This document shows positions 24,864-34,500 of a stretch of 64,000 nt of DNA, one piece after another. The notes beneath the pieces were generated by a model. It was not told where the DNA came from. It made no database searches and was given only the letters and a program-made list of their open reading frames with translations. Position 1 is the first letter of the stretch; each line of letters starts with the position of its first letter. The DNA is from Myxococcales bacterium (GTDB lineage: Bacteria > Myxococcota_A > Polyangia > Polyangiales > Polyangiaceae): NCBI GenBank assembly GCA_004193285.1, contig SECP01000031.1:34963-98962 (forward strand), read 5' to 3'. Both the position numbers and the translations under genes were made by a program.

Positions 24864-26566
24864 AGGATGGCCACCACGACCGCCGCCGAGACGGCGATTT
24901 GATAGATGATCTGCGTCACGTCGACCGCGTTCTGCAGCAGCTTCGTGTCCACCTTCGGTGGTACCAGGATCTCGTCGCCTGGGTACACGGGTAAGTCCGT
25001 GTCACCCACGGCGATCTCCGCGTTGGCGCGAATCACGATCACGCGCCCTCGGTCCGACCGATCGGTGTAGCCGCCGGAATCCGTGATGTAGTCCTCCGCG
25101 GTAGCACTGGGCCGGAACATGACCGCTTGCGTCATCATGACCTCACCGCCGACGCGCACTACGTTCGTCCGCGCCGGGATGACGATCACGTCCTCCGCCT
25201 CTAGCACCACGTTGCGCTGCTGGTTCGCACGCGCCGTCACGACGCGGCCGAGCGGTTGAATGAGCCGCGCCCGTTCGACGAATTTCTGCGTCAGCTCCGC
25301 TTCCCTGACTCGAATGTTCGCTTCCCCCTGGGAAGCCGAGAGCGCAAGCAGCGCGCTCCGCTCGAGTCGAAAGAGCGCGTCGTCGATCGCGGTTTTCTGG
25401 GCCTTCGCCACCGAAGATCTTCGCACGTGGACCGCCTTCGGGTTGGCCAACACCGGGTCGACCGACACGTAATTGAGCACGTCTACCAGCCGCGCGCCTC
25501 GCCGCACCGCCAGCACGGAGGGCCCGTTGAACTCACCTTCCAGACGCACCAAAATGGTTCCCGCGCGCCCATCACCTCTGAGTGTGATGGAGTCGCCGTC
25601 CCGCAGCGCGAACGTCTTGAACCCCGCGACGCTGAGCGTGCGGCTGATGGGCACGCCGTCCCGGACGCCCTCGATGGTTACCTGCGTCGCCCGCGCAGCT
25701 CCCGGGACGACGGCCAGCGCGTCCACCCCCGAAACCGCGCCGGCCTTGAACTCCAACGTCGCGGGCAGCGATACGTCCCCCCGCATCTCGATGATCTGCC
25801 CACGTGGGTTCACGAGCACGGTGTCGCCGTCTTTGAATTGCAGGCTGGGCAACGTGCCGTGCAGCAAAAAATCGTAAAGATCGATGTCGGCGAGCTTTTG
25901 ATCGCCGCGCAGCACGGTGAGGCTACGGTAGCTACCCAACCGCGGGTCGATGCCGCCCGCCTGCTCCAAAAAGAACAGCACGGAGTCCGACGGTACTCCC
26001 GCATAGCGCCCCGGCCGCGTGACGCCGCCCGTCACGAAAACGGCGACCGGTTTTGCGCTGAGCAGGTTCGTATAAACCTCGAAATTTCGCGCGTACACGC
26101 GGTTCAGCCCGGTTTTCACCTTGAGCGTGAGCTCGGAATTCTTCGTCCCTGCGACTTGAATCGGCCCCACGTTGGGCAAGAAGACGTTTCCCTGCGCGTC
26201 CACCAAGTACACGTTGCTGGATTCGAAAGCCCCCCAAGTATTTACCTGCACCCGATCACCGGGCATCACGACGTACTCGGGATTCAGGCCGTCTTGCCGG
26301 GTGCGAGAGAAGTTCCCGGTGAACAGCCGAGACCCGAAGGGCTCGGGAGGGCCGCTTGGGGCCGGGAGGGGGCCATTGATCGCGTTCGCTGGGGGCGGCG
26401 CCGGCTTGGTGTCCTTCTCTTCCGCGAACTGGGCTTTGGGGATCTCTTCCGTCGTGCCGAGCTGAGGCGGCTTGGCGGGCAGAGGCGGAACTTGAGCTCG
26501 AGCCGAGCTGGCGCTACTCAGGAGCCACACCAACGCCGTCAGCAGCAAGATCGACCAACGACTCAT
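24860..26566 (-). CDS. kpsD: Capsule export protein, KpsD-like periplasmic/outer-membrane channel
   Basis: A 568-residue polysaccharide export protein. A signal sequence (MSRWSILLLTALVWLLSS ... ARAQ) leads to a Pro-rich linker. A poly-export domain follows (about 90-190: EYVVMPGDRVQVNTWGAF, VFLPNVGPIQVAG), then SLBB-type repeats (VFVTGGVTRPGRYAGVPSD, VRVGGEVMMTQAVMFRPSA) and DTDLPVYPGDEILVPPK before a hydrophobic C-terminus. This is the KpsD layout: with KpsE it forms the trans-envelope conduit for the lipid-linked capsule. Length matches KpsD (about 560), not the shorter Wza. Four-base overlaps with kpsE and kdsB place it in the operon. Confidence 0.9.
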   Translation of the reverse strand: MSRWSILLLTALVWLLSSASSARAQVPPLPAKPPQLGTTEEIPKAQFAEEKDTKPAPPPANAINGPLPAPSGPPEPFGSRLFTGNFSRTRQDGLNPEYVVMPGDRVQVNTWGAFESSNVYLVDAQGNVFLPNVGPIQVAGTKNSELTLKVKTGLNRVYARNFEVYTNLLSAKPVAVFVTGGVTRPGRYAGVPSDSVLFFLEQAGGIDPRLGSYRSLTVLRGDQKLADIDLYDFLLHGTLPSLQFKDGDTVLVNPRGQIIEMRGDVSLPATLEFKAGAVSGVDALAVVPGAARATQVTIEGVRDGVPISRTLSVAGFKTFALRDGDSITLRGDGRAGTILVRLEGEFNGPSVLAVRRGARLVDVLNYVSVDPVLANPKAVHVRRSSVAKAQKTAIDDALFRLERSALLALSASQGEANIRVREAELTQKFVERARLIQPLGRVVTARANQQRNVVLEAEDVIVIPARTNVVRVGGEVMMTQAVMFRPSATAEDYITDSGGYTDRSDRGRVIVIRANAEIAVGDTDLPVYPGDEILVPPKVDTKLLQNAVDVTQIIYQIAVSAAVVVAIL

Positions 26567-27783
26567 AGGCGCGCGTGCTCCCGAACCGCGGCGACGCTCA
26601 TCGTGCCGATTCCGAACAAGAGGAAGCTGATCACGAAGGCCGCAAGGACACCGCGTGCACGATGAGGGTACGTGGATTCGTCGGGCTTCGAAGGTGCCGC
26701 GATGATCGCTACGTACCGGTGCTGGCGATCTGCGTCTGCGCGCGCCACCTCTAGGGAAGCCATCGCGGACTCATAAGCTTTTTGCGCGAATTCCTTTTCC
26801 ACCATCGCCGCTTCGAAATCGACCAAAGAAGCATTCAGGCCGTTCGAGGCTTTCGGATCGACCAAACGCCGGCTCTCGCTGGAGACCTGCGCCGAAAGCG
26901 ACTTGACCCTCTCGGTCGCCGCCAATACCTGCGGTGCTCCCGCGTTCATGTAGGACTTCAGCTGCATGAGCTCGGCTCGGGCTTTGGCGAGCTCGCCCTC
27001 CAAGGCGGTGCGGATCGTCATTGCGGCCGTTGCCGTCTGCAGTGGATTGAAGTCCGCGTGCTTCTGTTGAAGCTCCACGATTCGCTCACGCGCTTTGCCC
27101 AATCTTTGCTCCGCTTTCGCGATGTCTCCCTCCGCGTAGGCGGTACGGTCCCGACGCTCGCGCTCGGACAGCTTGTTGACCATCTCTTCGCCGTAAGAAA
27201 GAATCGCGGCGGAGGTCTTCGCTGCCTGAGCGGCATCGAACGCTCTAACGCGTACCGTTAGCGCGCCCGAAACTTGGTCGTAGTCGACGTAGACCTTCTG
27301 CCCGAAGTACTCGTAGGCGTCCTCGAAGGTCGCATCCGCCGGCAGACGGGAGACGAAATCTACCTGACGGTTTTTGTAGTGGGCGATGAACCCGAGCTCC
27401 TTGTCCAGCCGGGCTAGCATGTCGCGCGAGAGCACATAGTCCCGAACGGCCAGGGCGTCGTGCCCGGCCCCCGTGCTGGTTGCAAGCCCCGCCAGCAGCC
27501 CTTCCATGCCGAACGCTGGTCTAGCGTCGGACGACTGCACGTTGAAGATGGCGAAAGACTCGTACTGCTCGCTCGCTATGACCCCGAAGTAAATACCTGC
27601 CAGCAGCGTTGGCAGCGCGACGAAGATGGAGAGGCGAGAGACGAGGCGCCGGGACCTTGCGCGCCGGAGCGCCCGCGCGTGTGCTTTGGTGGAGCCGCTC
27701 GGGATCCTTTCGCCGCTCGGCAACGGGCTCACTTCCGTCAAAGGGGGGCGCCCCTCGCTCTTCTTTTCCGCCGGTGCGCTCAT
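26563..27783 (-). CDS. kpsE: KpsE-like capsule export inner-membrane protein
   Basis: A 406-residue polysaccharide co-polymerase/export protein of the KpsE (PCP-3) class. A cytoplasmic basic N-terminus (about 50 residues) precedes membrane helix 1 (LSIFVALPTLLAGIYFGVIA). A large periplasmic domain follows with a coiled-coil section (about 205-340, rich in AEQRLGKARERIVELQQ-type heptads), then C-terminal membrane helix 2 (VLAAFVISFLLFGIGTM). It links the KpsMT transporter to KpsD. It has four-base overlaps with kpsT upstream and kpsD downstream. The long N-terminal extension is somewhat unusual, but no other good start is seen. Confidence 0.9.
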   Translation of the reverse strand: MSAPAEKKSEGRPPLTEVSPLPSGERIPSGSTKAHARALRRARSRRLVSRLSIFVALPTLLAGIYFGVIASEQYESFAIFNVQSSDARPAFGMEGLLAGLATSTGAGHDALAVRDYVLSRDMLARLDKELGFIAHYKNRQVDFVSRLPADATFEDAYEYFGQKVYVDYDQVSGALTVRVRAFDAAQAAKTSAAILSYGEEMVNKLSERERRDRTAYAEGDIAKAEQRLGKARERIVELQQKHADFNPLQTATAAMTIRTALEGELAKARAELMQLKSYMNAGAPQVLAATERVKSLSAQVSSESRRLVDPKASNGLNASLVDFEAAMVEKEFAQKAYESAMASLEVARADADRQHRYVAIIAAPSKPDESTYPHRARGVLAAFVISFLLFGIGTMSVAAVREHARL

Positions 27784-28430
27784 GATGCCGCCTCGTATGC
27801 GGATTGCGCTTCCTCGACCGTCTCGAAGCCGCGCAGCTTACCCTCGATCAGCACTGCGCAGCGCTGACAGTACTCCCTCACCGTCCCCATGTGGTGCGAG
27901 ACGATGATCACCGAGGAGCGGCCGCTGCGCTCCTCGAAGGCCTTGCGGCACTTTGCTTGAAAGCTAGCGTCTCCAACCGCAGTGACTTCGTCCACCAGAT
28001 AAGCGTCGAACTCGATCGCCATGCTCAAGCCGAAGGCGAGGCGCGCGCGCATGCCGGAAGAGTAGGTCTTTACGGGCATGTAGAAGTACTCCCCGATCTC
28101 GGCGAAGTCGTAAGTGAAGCCGACGACCTCGTCGAGGTCAGCCCCGTAGATGCGCGCGACGAAGCGGCAATTCTCCTCGCCGCTGAGCGAGCCGTTGAAG
28201 CCACCCGCAAAACCGATGGGCCACGATACCGCGCCGCTGCGTACGACGCTCCCGCTGTCCGCTTGTTCGGTCCCGGCGATGATGCGCAGCAGCGTGGACT
28301 TTCCGGCGCCATTCTTGCCCAGGATTCCAATGTTGGTTCTCGCGGGGAACGAGAAGCTCACCCGATCCAAAACCACGTTGGAGCCGCTCTTGGTCGCGTA
28401 AGCCTTGGTGATTCGATCGAGCTCAATCAT
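27780..28430 (-). CDS. kpsT: KpsT-like capsule ABC transporter ATPase
   Basis: A 216-residue ABC ATPase of the polysaccharide-export class. Motifs: Walker A GKNGAGKST (near 40), a short signature YSSGMRARLAFGLSMA, Walker B FDAYLVDE, and the H-loop VSHH. The helical signature with YSSGM and the VDEVTAVGD wording are hallmarks of KpsT/ABC-2 capsule ATPases. The ATG at 28430 overlaps the kpsM stop by four bases; a longer in-frame opening further upstream lies inside kpsM and is ignored. It should power export of the finished lipid-linked capsule with KpsM. Confidence 0.95.
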   Translation of the reverse strand: MIELDRITKAYATKSGSNVVLDRVSFSFPARTNIGILGKNGAGKSTLLRIIAGTEQADSGSVVRSGAVSWPIGFAGGFNGSLSGEENCRFVARIYGADLDEVVGFTYDFAEIGEYFYMPVKTYSSGMRARLAFGLSMAIEFDAYLVDEVTAVGDASFQAKCRKAFEERSGRSSVIIVSHHMGTVREYCQRCAVLIEGKLRGFETVEEAQSAYEAAS

Positions 28431-29197
28431 GAGACTTCCAGCCGCCGCCGGGCCGTGCGTTCCAACGTCAAACCGAAGAAGAGAAATACCAGAATCCAAG
28501 CGCAGACGTACGAGCCGTCCACATGGCGCGCCTGGTACCCAGGAAACCACCCATCTCTCGTCATCTCGATGGCGTGCACGACGGGGTTGAGGAGCAAAAT
28601 GTCGCGCGCCGCCTTGGGCAGGGTCTCGACCGGGTGGAACAGCGCGGACGCCCAGAAAATCAAACGAATGAAGCTCGGAAACAGCCGTTCGACGGTCGCG
28701 CTGTACACGCTGAGCCCACAGCACAAGAGGCCCAAGGACGCACCCAAGCCGAGCGCGAGCGCGAGCCCCGCTAGCGTCTCGAGCCAGCTGTCGACCCGTA
28801 GCGCGCCGTCCCACAGCGCCACGCCGCCCATGAGCAGGACCATGACAATCAGGTGCGTCGCGCCTTCCAGGATCGCGCGGGCGATGACCAGGTCCAGCGG
28901 GCGGACCTGCGGGTAGAACAGCAGCCCCTTGTTGGCTTCGATGGCCGACAGGCAGCGCTGCGCCGTGTCACGGAACAACGAGAAGGGCACGATGCCGGTC
29001 GCTAAAAAAGCGACCACCGAGAGGCCAGGTGGCGTCATCCGGCCGAACAGGCCGTAGAAAGCGACGAACATGCCAATCCAGAGGAGCGGTTCGACGAAGG
29101 CCCAAATGTAGCCTAGCTGATTGGCGCCGAACCGCGTTTTGGTCTCACGGAGCAGCAGGGCGTGGACGACCTGCAGTTGAGTCAACGAGCCGCGCAT
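28427..29197 (-). CDS. kpsM: KpsM-like capsule ABC transporter permease
   Basis: A 256-residue ABC-2-type permease with six hydrophobic helices. The family opening LLLRETKTRFGANQLGYIWAF is clear, followed by the membrane segment LLWIGMFVAFYGLFG and near the end LLNPVVHAIEMTRDGWFPGY. It forms the membrane channel of the capsule exporter with KpsT. The ribosome site GAGGGA lies seven bases before the ATG, inside the last codons of the small lipoprotein gene upstream (3-base gap), and the end overlaps kpsT by four bases. Length equals that of E. coli KpsM (258). Confidence 0.95.
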   Translation of the reverse strand: MRGSLTQLQVVHALLLRETKTRFGANQLGYIWAFVEPLLWIGMFVAFYGLFGRMTPPGLSVVAFLATGIVPFSLFRDTAQRCLSAIEANKGLLFYPQVRPLDLVIARAILEGATHLIVMVLLMGGVALWDGALRVDSWLETLAGLALALGLGASLGLLCCGLSVYSATVERLFPSFIRLIFWASALFHPVETLPKAARDILLLNPVVHAIEMTRDGWFPGYQARHVDGSYVCAWILVFLFFGLTLERTARRRLEVS

Positions 29198-29200
29198 CGG

Positions 29201-29611
29201 CTATTCCCTCGTTACACCGCCGACGAATACCTCCGGCACGAAGAACCAGCGCGCACCGTCACTGCAGGCCAACCGGCTCGATGATCCTGTGTTCCCGCGG
29301 GCGACATGAACGACGCGGCATTTCCGACCGCTGGCCGCCTCGTAAGGAACGCCAGCGGTGATGGTTCGCTCTCCGATACGTCGAGGAGAAGACGGCGGCA
29401 TCTGCGGTAGCGCTGCGAGCAAACGCCTCTCTGCTTCGTCGGCCGGGAGCATCTTGGCTCCCGTGTCATTGGCGTCCGCGGCGTCACGGTCGCTGATGTT
29501 GCTGGCGGAGGAGCAGGCCAGGGGAAAGAGCGCCAACACGGCGACCGCGGTCCGCTCGAGCACGGGGGACGCCCACCTCCGACGTCGCATCGCTTGACCC
29601 GGTTCCGCCAT
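29201..29611 (-). CDS. Small predicted lipoprotein upstream of kpsM
   Basis: About 136 residues from ATG 29611 (an alternative is ATG 29590; an open frame extends further upstream but has no coding character). The hydrophobic signal VLERTAVAVLALFPLAC ends in a lipobox. The mature part has a Ser/Asp linker and a compact domain with ITAGVPYEAASGRKCRVVHV and SSRLACSDGARWFFVPEVFV. This Gly-x-x-Cys-Arg beta pattern recalls small proteins I have seen in polysaccharide loci, but I cannot name a family with certainty. The three-base gap to kpsM suggests a role in capsule export or anchoring. Confidence 0.7.
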   Translation of the reverse strand: MAEPGQAMRRRRWASPVLERTAVAVLALFPLACSSASNISDRDAADANDTGAKMLPADEAERRLLAALPQMPPSSPRRIGERTITAGVPYEAASGRKCRVVHVARGNTGSSSRLACSDGARWFFVPEVFVGGVTRE

Positions 29612-29684
29612 TCCGGCGCATGATGCGTCGAATATTCCAGCTAGGCAACGATCGCTTTTCCCGTAGGCCACTGTGATCGAAGAG

Positions 29685-31550
29685 CTAGCTTTGGAGCAGC
29701 GCGGAGGCGGCGCGCGCGTCCGACTCGGCGAGGTAACATGCCGCCTGCAGTAGCCGATGCGTCTTCGGAGCGAGTTCGGCCGGGGCAATCCGACTCGCCA
29801 GCTGGCGCGCGGTAGCACCGTCTTCTCCGGCCAGGGCGGCGACCGCGCCCGCGAGCAACCACTCGGGCGAATCCGAGTCGGAGCTCATCACGAAACGAGC
29901 AACCGCTGCGAAGTCCCGCGCATCGCTCAGTCGACCGAGCTCGTGTTCTCTTTCCAACTCCGGAACGAGCATCGGAGCCGGCGACCCGGACCGCGCCTTG
30001 AGCCGCCAGAGAGTGAGGTCGTCAGAGTCCATACCCGATGCGGCGAAGAGCTCGTCATCGAGAGCCGAGTGGCCCGCGCGGCAGAGCAGCTTCCGGTATT
30101 CCGGCCGAGCGCTGTCCGGGAGCGAGGCCAGCGTAAGCCATGCCCGGCGGGTGAAAACGGTGCCGGAAAATGTGGGCGAGCCCGCCAAGGAGCGCTCCCA
30201 AGGCGGAGTAAAGTCATCGCTCAGCTGAAAACCAAATGCGAACAGCACCGCTTCGAGCTCGGCGTCGGTGAGCGTCGTGCGGTTCGGGGTGAAACCGGCG
30301 AACCCGTAGCGCACGACTTGCTGACGCAGCTCCGCTAGAGCCCGCTCCTTGGCCATGCTCAAATTCGAGCTGCCTAGAGCGTCCAGCACGCCCTGATGAT
30401 TGAAGGCGCTCGTCTGGTTCACGAATACGAGCTTGGCGCCATCCCTGGCAATGTGCTGAGCCTGTCGGGCAAATGCAGCGAGCGGAATGTAGTTGAGCGC
30501 GTTAGCGCAAACGACCACATCCACGCCCTTGGCCGGCAACTTGGTCGAGGTCGTAAAATCAGCCTGCTCGACGCGCAAGTCATACGGGATGAGGCGCTCG
30601 GCGCGAGCTTCCGCGAGCGTGCTGCACAGGACCGTATTGGTGTCGAAGGCCCAAACGGTCGCGTCCTTGTTGAACTCGAAGAATGGAAGCCCCCATTGGC
30701 CGAGGCCGCAACCCACGTCCACCACGTTCCTCGCGCCGAGGTCCGCGTCTATAGACGGCAAAAGCTCGCGAATGGGCCTGGAGTTCGCCCTGAAGCGGCT
30801 CAGAAAGTAACTAGAGAAGTTTCTCAGCTTGCTGTCCAACACGCTTGCGCTCGAGAGCCACCGGTCGTGCAGCTTGGCGACTAGCATGTCGTGTGCCGTC
30901 ACTGCTTTGGTCGCGCCTGACTGCAGGTTCAGCAGGCTGCCCACGGTCGTCGCGGAGTATCCCTGGTCGCGCAGCCAAGTGAGGCACGCATCGATCTCGT
31001 CGAAACCACGGGTCAACCAGCGACCGGGGTGGATCTGAACCACCAGCAAGTCTGGACGCTGCTTTCGCTCCACTCGCCTCTGAAATTCGATGAGGTTCGG
31101 TTGACCATCGAAGGGCACGTTGTACTCGGGAGTAAGCACGACCGCTCGAGGCAGTGAAACCTCGAAGGTGAACCCCATGCCTTGCTCGTGTGCGATGCGG
31201 GCGACTCGGTCGTCGCACCTGTTGAACGGAGCCCCGAAACCAATCGGTCGCGCGGCTAGCGCTTGTTCACACGCGGTAGTGGTCGCCGCGACCTCCCAGG
31301 CTACGGTCGCGTCGTCCAGCTCGGTCATGTCCCGGTGGTTGAACGAGTGGTTCCATAGCTCCAGCTTGTCCGCCTGGATGAGCTGGGCGAAGAGTTGCTG
31401 CGAACGGAACCGGCCGCCTTTCAGCCCGGCGCCAATCACGCCCATACTGATGGGGACGCTATGCCTTTCGCAGATCGCGACGAGCTTCTCGAACTTGGTC
31501 AGCCCGTCGTTGAGCCGAAAGTCGTCGACCTTGAGGATCACCTGCTTCAC
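29685..31550 (-). CDS. Polysaccharide deacetylase-methyltransferase fusion
   Basis: A 621-residue fusion. Residues 1-215 are a NodB-like polysaccharide deacetylase, with metal-site Asp pair in KVDDFR (9-10), His68 and His72 in WNHSFNH, and VVQIHPGRW as the late His strand. Residues 255-470 are a class I SAM methyltransferase (VVDVGCGLGQWG at 276-287). A helical C-terminal part (about 490-621, repeats of AAVARFV/AGAVAAL type) looks TPR-like. It may deacetylate and methylate the capsule polymer or an activated sugar. It sits in the lower-GC part of the locus and overlaps the giant gene upstream by four bases. Confidence 0.8.
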   Translation of the reverse strand: MKQVILKVDDFRLNDGLTKFEKLVAICERHSVPISMGVIGAGLKGGRFRSQQLFAQLIQADKLELWNHSFNHRDMTELDDATVAWEVAATTTACEQALAARPIGFGAPFNRCDDRVARIAHEQGMGFTFEVSLPRAVVLTPEYNVPFDGQPNLIEFQRRVERKQRPDLLVVQIHPGRWLTRGFDEIDACLTWLRDQGYSATTVGSLLNLQSGATKAVTAHDMLVAKLHDRWLSSASVLDSKLRNFSSYFLSRFRANSRPIRELLPSIDADLGARNVVDVGCGLGQWGLPFFEFNKDATVWAFDTNTVLCSTLAEARAERLIPYDLRVEQADFTTSTKLPAKGVDVVVCANALNYIPLAAFARQAQHIARDGAKLVFVNQTSAFNHQGVLDALGSSNLSMAKERALAELRQQVVRYGFAGFTPNRTTLTDAELEAVLFAFGFQLSDDFTPPWERSLAGSPTFSGTVFTRRAWLTLASLPDSARPEYRKLLCRAGHSALDDELFAASGMDSDDLTLWRLKARSGSPAPMLVPELEREHELGRLSDARDFAAVARFVMSSDSDSPEWLLAGAVAALAGEDGATARQLASRIAPAELAPKTHRLLQAACYLAESDARAASALLQS

Positions 31551-34500
31551 GGCGCTTGCCCCCGAATCAGCACGAGCTCGCGCGCGGTGGTCCGTTCCGG
31601 CCCGCTTTGCATGCGAACGCGCCGGGCGGCTGCCTCTGAAAGCCGCAGGAACGATGCTGGGTCCCCATAGAGCCGAGCAATTGCCGACGCGAGACCGAGC
31701 GCATCCTCGGCCGGTGCGATGAACCCGCAGTCTGCGTCCACGAACTCCGGGATGGCGCCCGCTGCATTCGTCACGGGTACCAGACCGGAAGACATGGCTT
31801 CGTCTCGAGAGACCCCTTGGGTATCCCCGCGCGTGGGGCAGAGGAACACCCCATACTCCTTATGGTGAGCAGCAATTTGGCTTTGGGTGAGGAAGCGCCT
31901 TTCCAGCAGGACGTTCGGGTATTGGCGCAGCGGCGCGACGGTCTCTTCGAACAGAGCACCGTCGCCAATGAGGTGAAACTCTAGCTCGGGGAAGAACGAG
32001 TACCCGGTGAGAGCCAAGATTGCCGCGACCGTCAAATCGTTACCGTAGATTCGGGATGTGTACGGTCGAATCGATAGGATTCTTTTGCGTTGCGCGGCCG
32101 GTTTCGGGACATACCCAAATAGGTCCGTGTCGATCACGTTGTGAATGACCTCGTGCTGCGCTGCGGTCAGCGGCAACTCGAGGTCTTCCATGACCTCTCG
32201 CGCAAAATGCTCGGAAACGAATATCACCTTGGAGCCTGGCTGAAGCTTCCCCATGACATCGCGCCAGAAACGTTTACGTGGCTCGCCTTCCATCCGCGCG
32301 GCGGCAAGGGCAGCGGGAGTCGGATAGTGCGCCTCGCGACGGTGCCACGCTTGTATTTCTGCGCCATGGGCCCAGATGAGCAAGCGGCGACTTTCCAGGT
32401 AGGGCGCGAGGCTTTGCCACATTCGCGCATCCAGGAAGTGGACCATGATGGACTCGTAATCGTTCGAACGAAGTAGTGCATCCAGCGCCGCGGTTCCGCC
32501 GCTGATGACGTCGACCTGATCGAACTCGTGATAGCCCAGCTTGTCGCCACTTCCGATCCGAAACACGTCGACCGGCACGCCCTGCCGACGGTACTCCATG
32601 ACCCGTCGGTGGACGAAGCCGTTGCGGTAAAGGTCTTCGTCCGAGGGGTAGCGGTTGGTCACGAGCAAATGCTTGCCGCGACCAAAGACGTGTTCTGGAG
32701 TGCTCTTTACGTGGTCGAGCAGGACGCCACTTAGTTTGGCGCTGCCCGCACCGTAGACGCGCAGCGCGAGCTGAACGAGCTTCGTCCCCTCTGGGGGCGT
32801 GATGGTCTCGTTGCTACCTGCCTGACACAGCTTGTGCCCAAGGCGCGATTTGTCCTCGCCCAAGAACAGCACGCCGAGCTGCACGTTGAGACCGGGGCCT
32901 GCTTCGAAATGAAGCTTGCCATGCTCTGGCAAGCCGAGGTCGCGCGGGTGCCAAGCTTCGCGAGCGTACAAGTACTCGTGCGTCTCGTCCGGCAGCGACG
33001 AATGCACTAGCAAATGCTCTCCCTCGAGAGTCAACGCCAGCGGTTTACCTGGTGCAGGTCTAAACAAGGATGCCAACCTGGCCGCGTCGATGTGAGGGCG
33101 CCTCATCCGCTCGTGCTCGGCGGCTGGCCGGCTTGCGGCATCGACCAGTGCGGCCAGTGGCAGCCCTTCGTCGAGACCATCCAGGTCGTCTACGAAGTCC
33201 AGGCTGCGAGCCTCTACCGCTAGCGCTACCGCATCCTCGCAATAGTTGAACTCGTCGATGGCAAGCAATTCCGCACCGCGGAGTACGCGCTGCTCGAGCT
33301 GTTCGAGAAACGCCATCGCTGATTCGGTCGGCAGTGCTGCGCGACCGATGAGGGACGCGCGCGCAGGCAGGCCATGTGTCGAGCGGTATTGCGCGCCGTC
33401 TTGCACCAAGCTCACGTGCGACTGGCCGGATGCTCGGAATCGAGCGCCTTTGCCGATAACGCTGGCCGTCGAGTAGAGAGTCGCCAGTGCCAGATCCGTG
33501 AGGTAGTTCCGCCCGTAGTGGTCCCGGCTCGACAGCGCAGCCAGGTGAGTGCCGTCCTCCAGCAGGTCCTGAAGAGACAAGCTCTCCGGTGGCGCCGTGA
33601 TGATTGAGACATCCATGCGAGTTGGACCTACGAGCTCTGGGCCGGGCGCGAGCAGCGTCAACCGCTTGTGTGGGTAGACCTGGTGGTCGAAACTGGCGAG
33701 TACTTGCTGCGCTTGGCTTCCGCTCGTGACTCGGGCAACCACTTGGACGCGCGGTAAAGTATCCGCCACCGGCCGCTCCCACACCTTGCTGGCGATGAAG
33801 CGCAGCCGCTCCTCGTAAGTATGTTCGCGCAGCACTTTGCGAAGACCCGCTAGTCGGAAGCGCCTGCTCGTACTCTCGTCCTGCGTGAGGCGGCGCAGCC
33901 GGTCCGCAGCTCTAGCGCCGTTGTCGGAGGAGACGACGAGATCCCCTAGCAACAGTCTGACGCCCCGGGAAAAGTTGCTGACCGTAATCGTGTTGGAGCC
34001 GAGCAGCTCGAACACGCGTCGGGCGAACATCGTCTGCGAGCTTTTGATGGAGTTCAGGTTGAGCGCGTAGCGGTAGCCCTTGTAGGCCTTGTCGATCTGA
34101 TCGAAGGGGAGCGTGCCCACTATGTGGGGGCGATAGCGCTCCGGAAACTGGTAATCTGGGTCGCTTTTTCCGTGATTCCTATCGAAAATTTCTAGACGTG
34201 GCGAGTCGGAGAAGGCGTCGACGAAGCTCGCAAGATCGGCTTGCCGCTCGGGGTAGCGTGCATAGTAGGCGCCGGCGAATGCCACCGCGTCCTTGCGGAC
34301 GTACTTCTCCAGCGGATTGTGGGCTCTCGGCTGGACCGCGAATGGCAACAAGTACACGCGCTCGTGCCCCAGCGCGCGCTTGTAGGCAGAGATGCAGTCG
34401 ATGTCCGTCGTGAAGACGAGCTCGAAGAGCTTGGCGGTGTTCAGAAACGTACGAAAGTGCACTGGGTCTTCCTTGTTCCAGAAGACGGTCGGCACGTGAC

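Noticed and set aside
25256..26665. 469-codon open frame on the plus strand
   Set aside because: Antisense to kpsD, which has clear export domains.
28431..28814. Upstream extension of the kpsT frame
   Set aside because: The extra N-terminus lies inside kpsM and is not family-like; ATG 28430 with the four-base overlap fits better.
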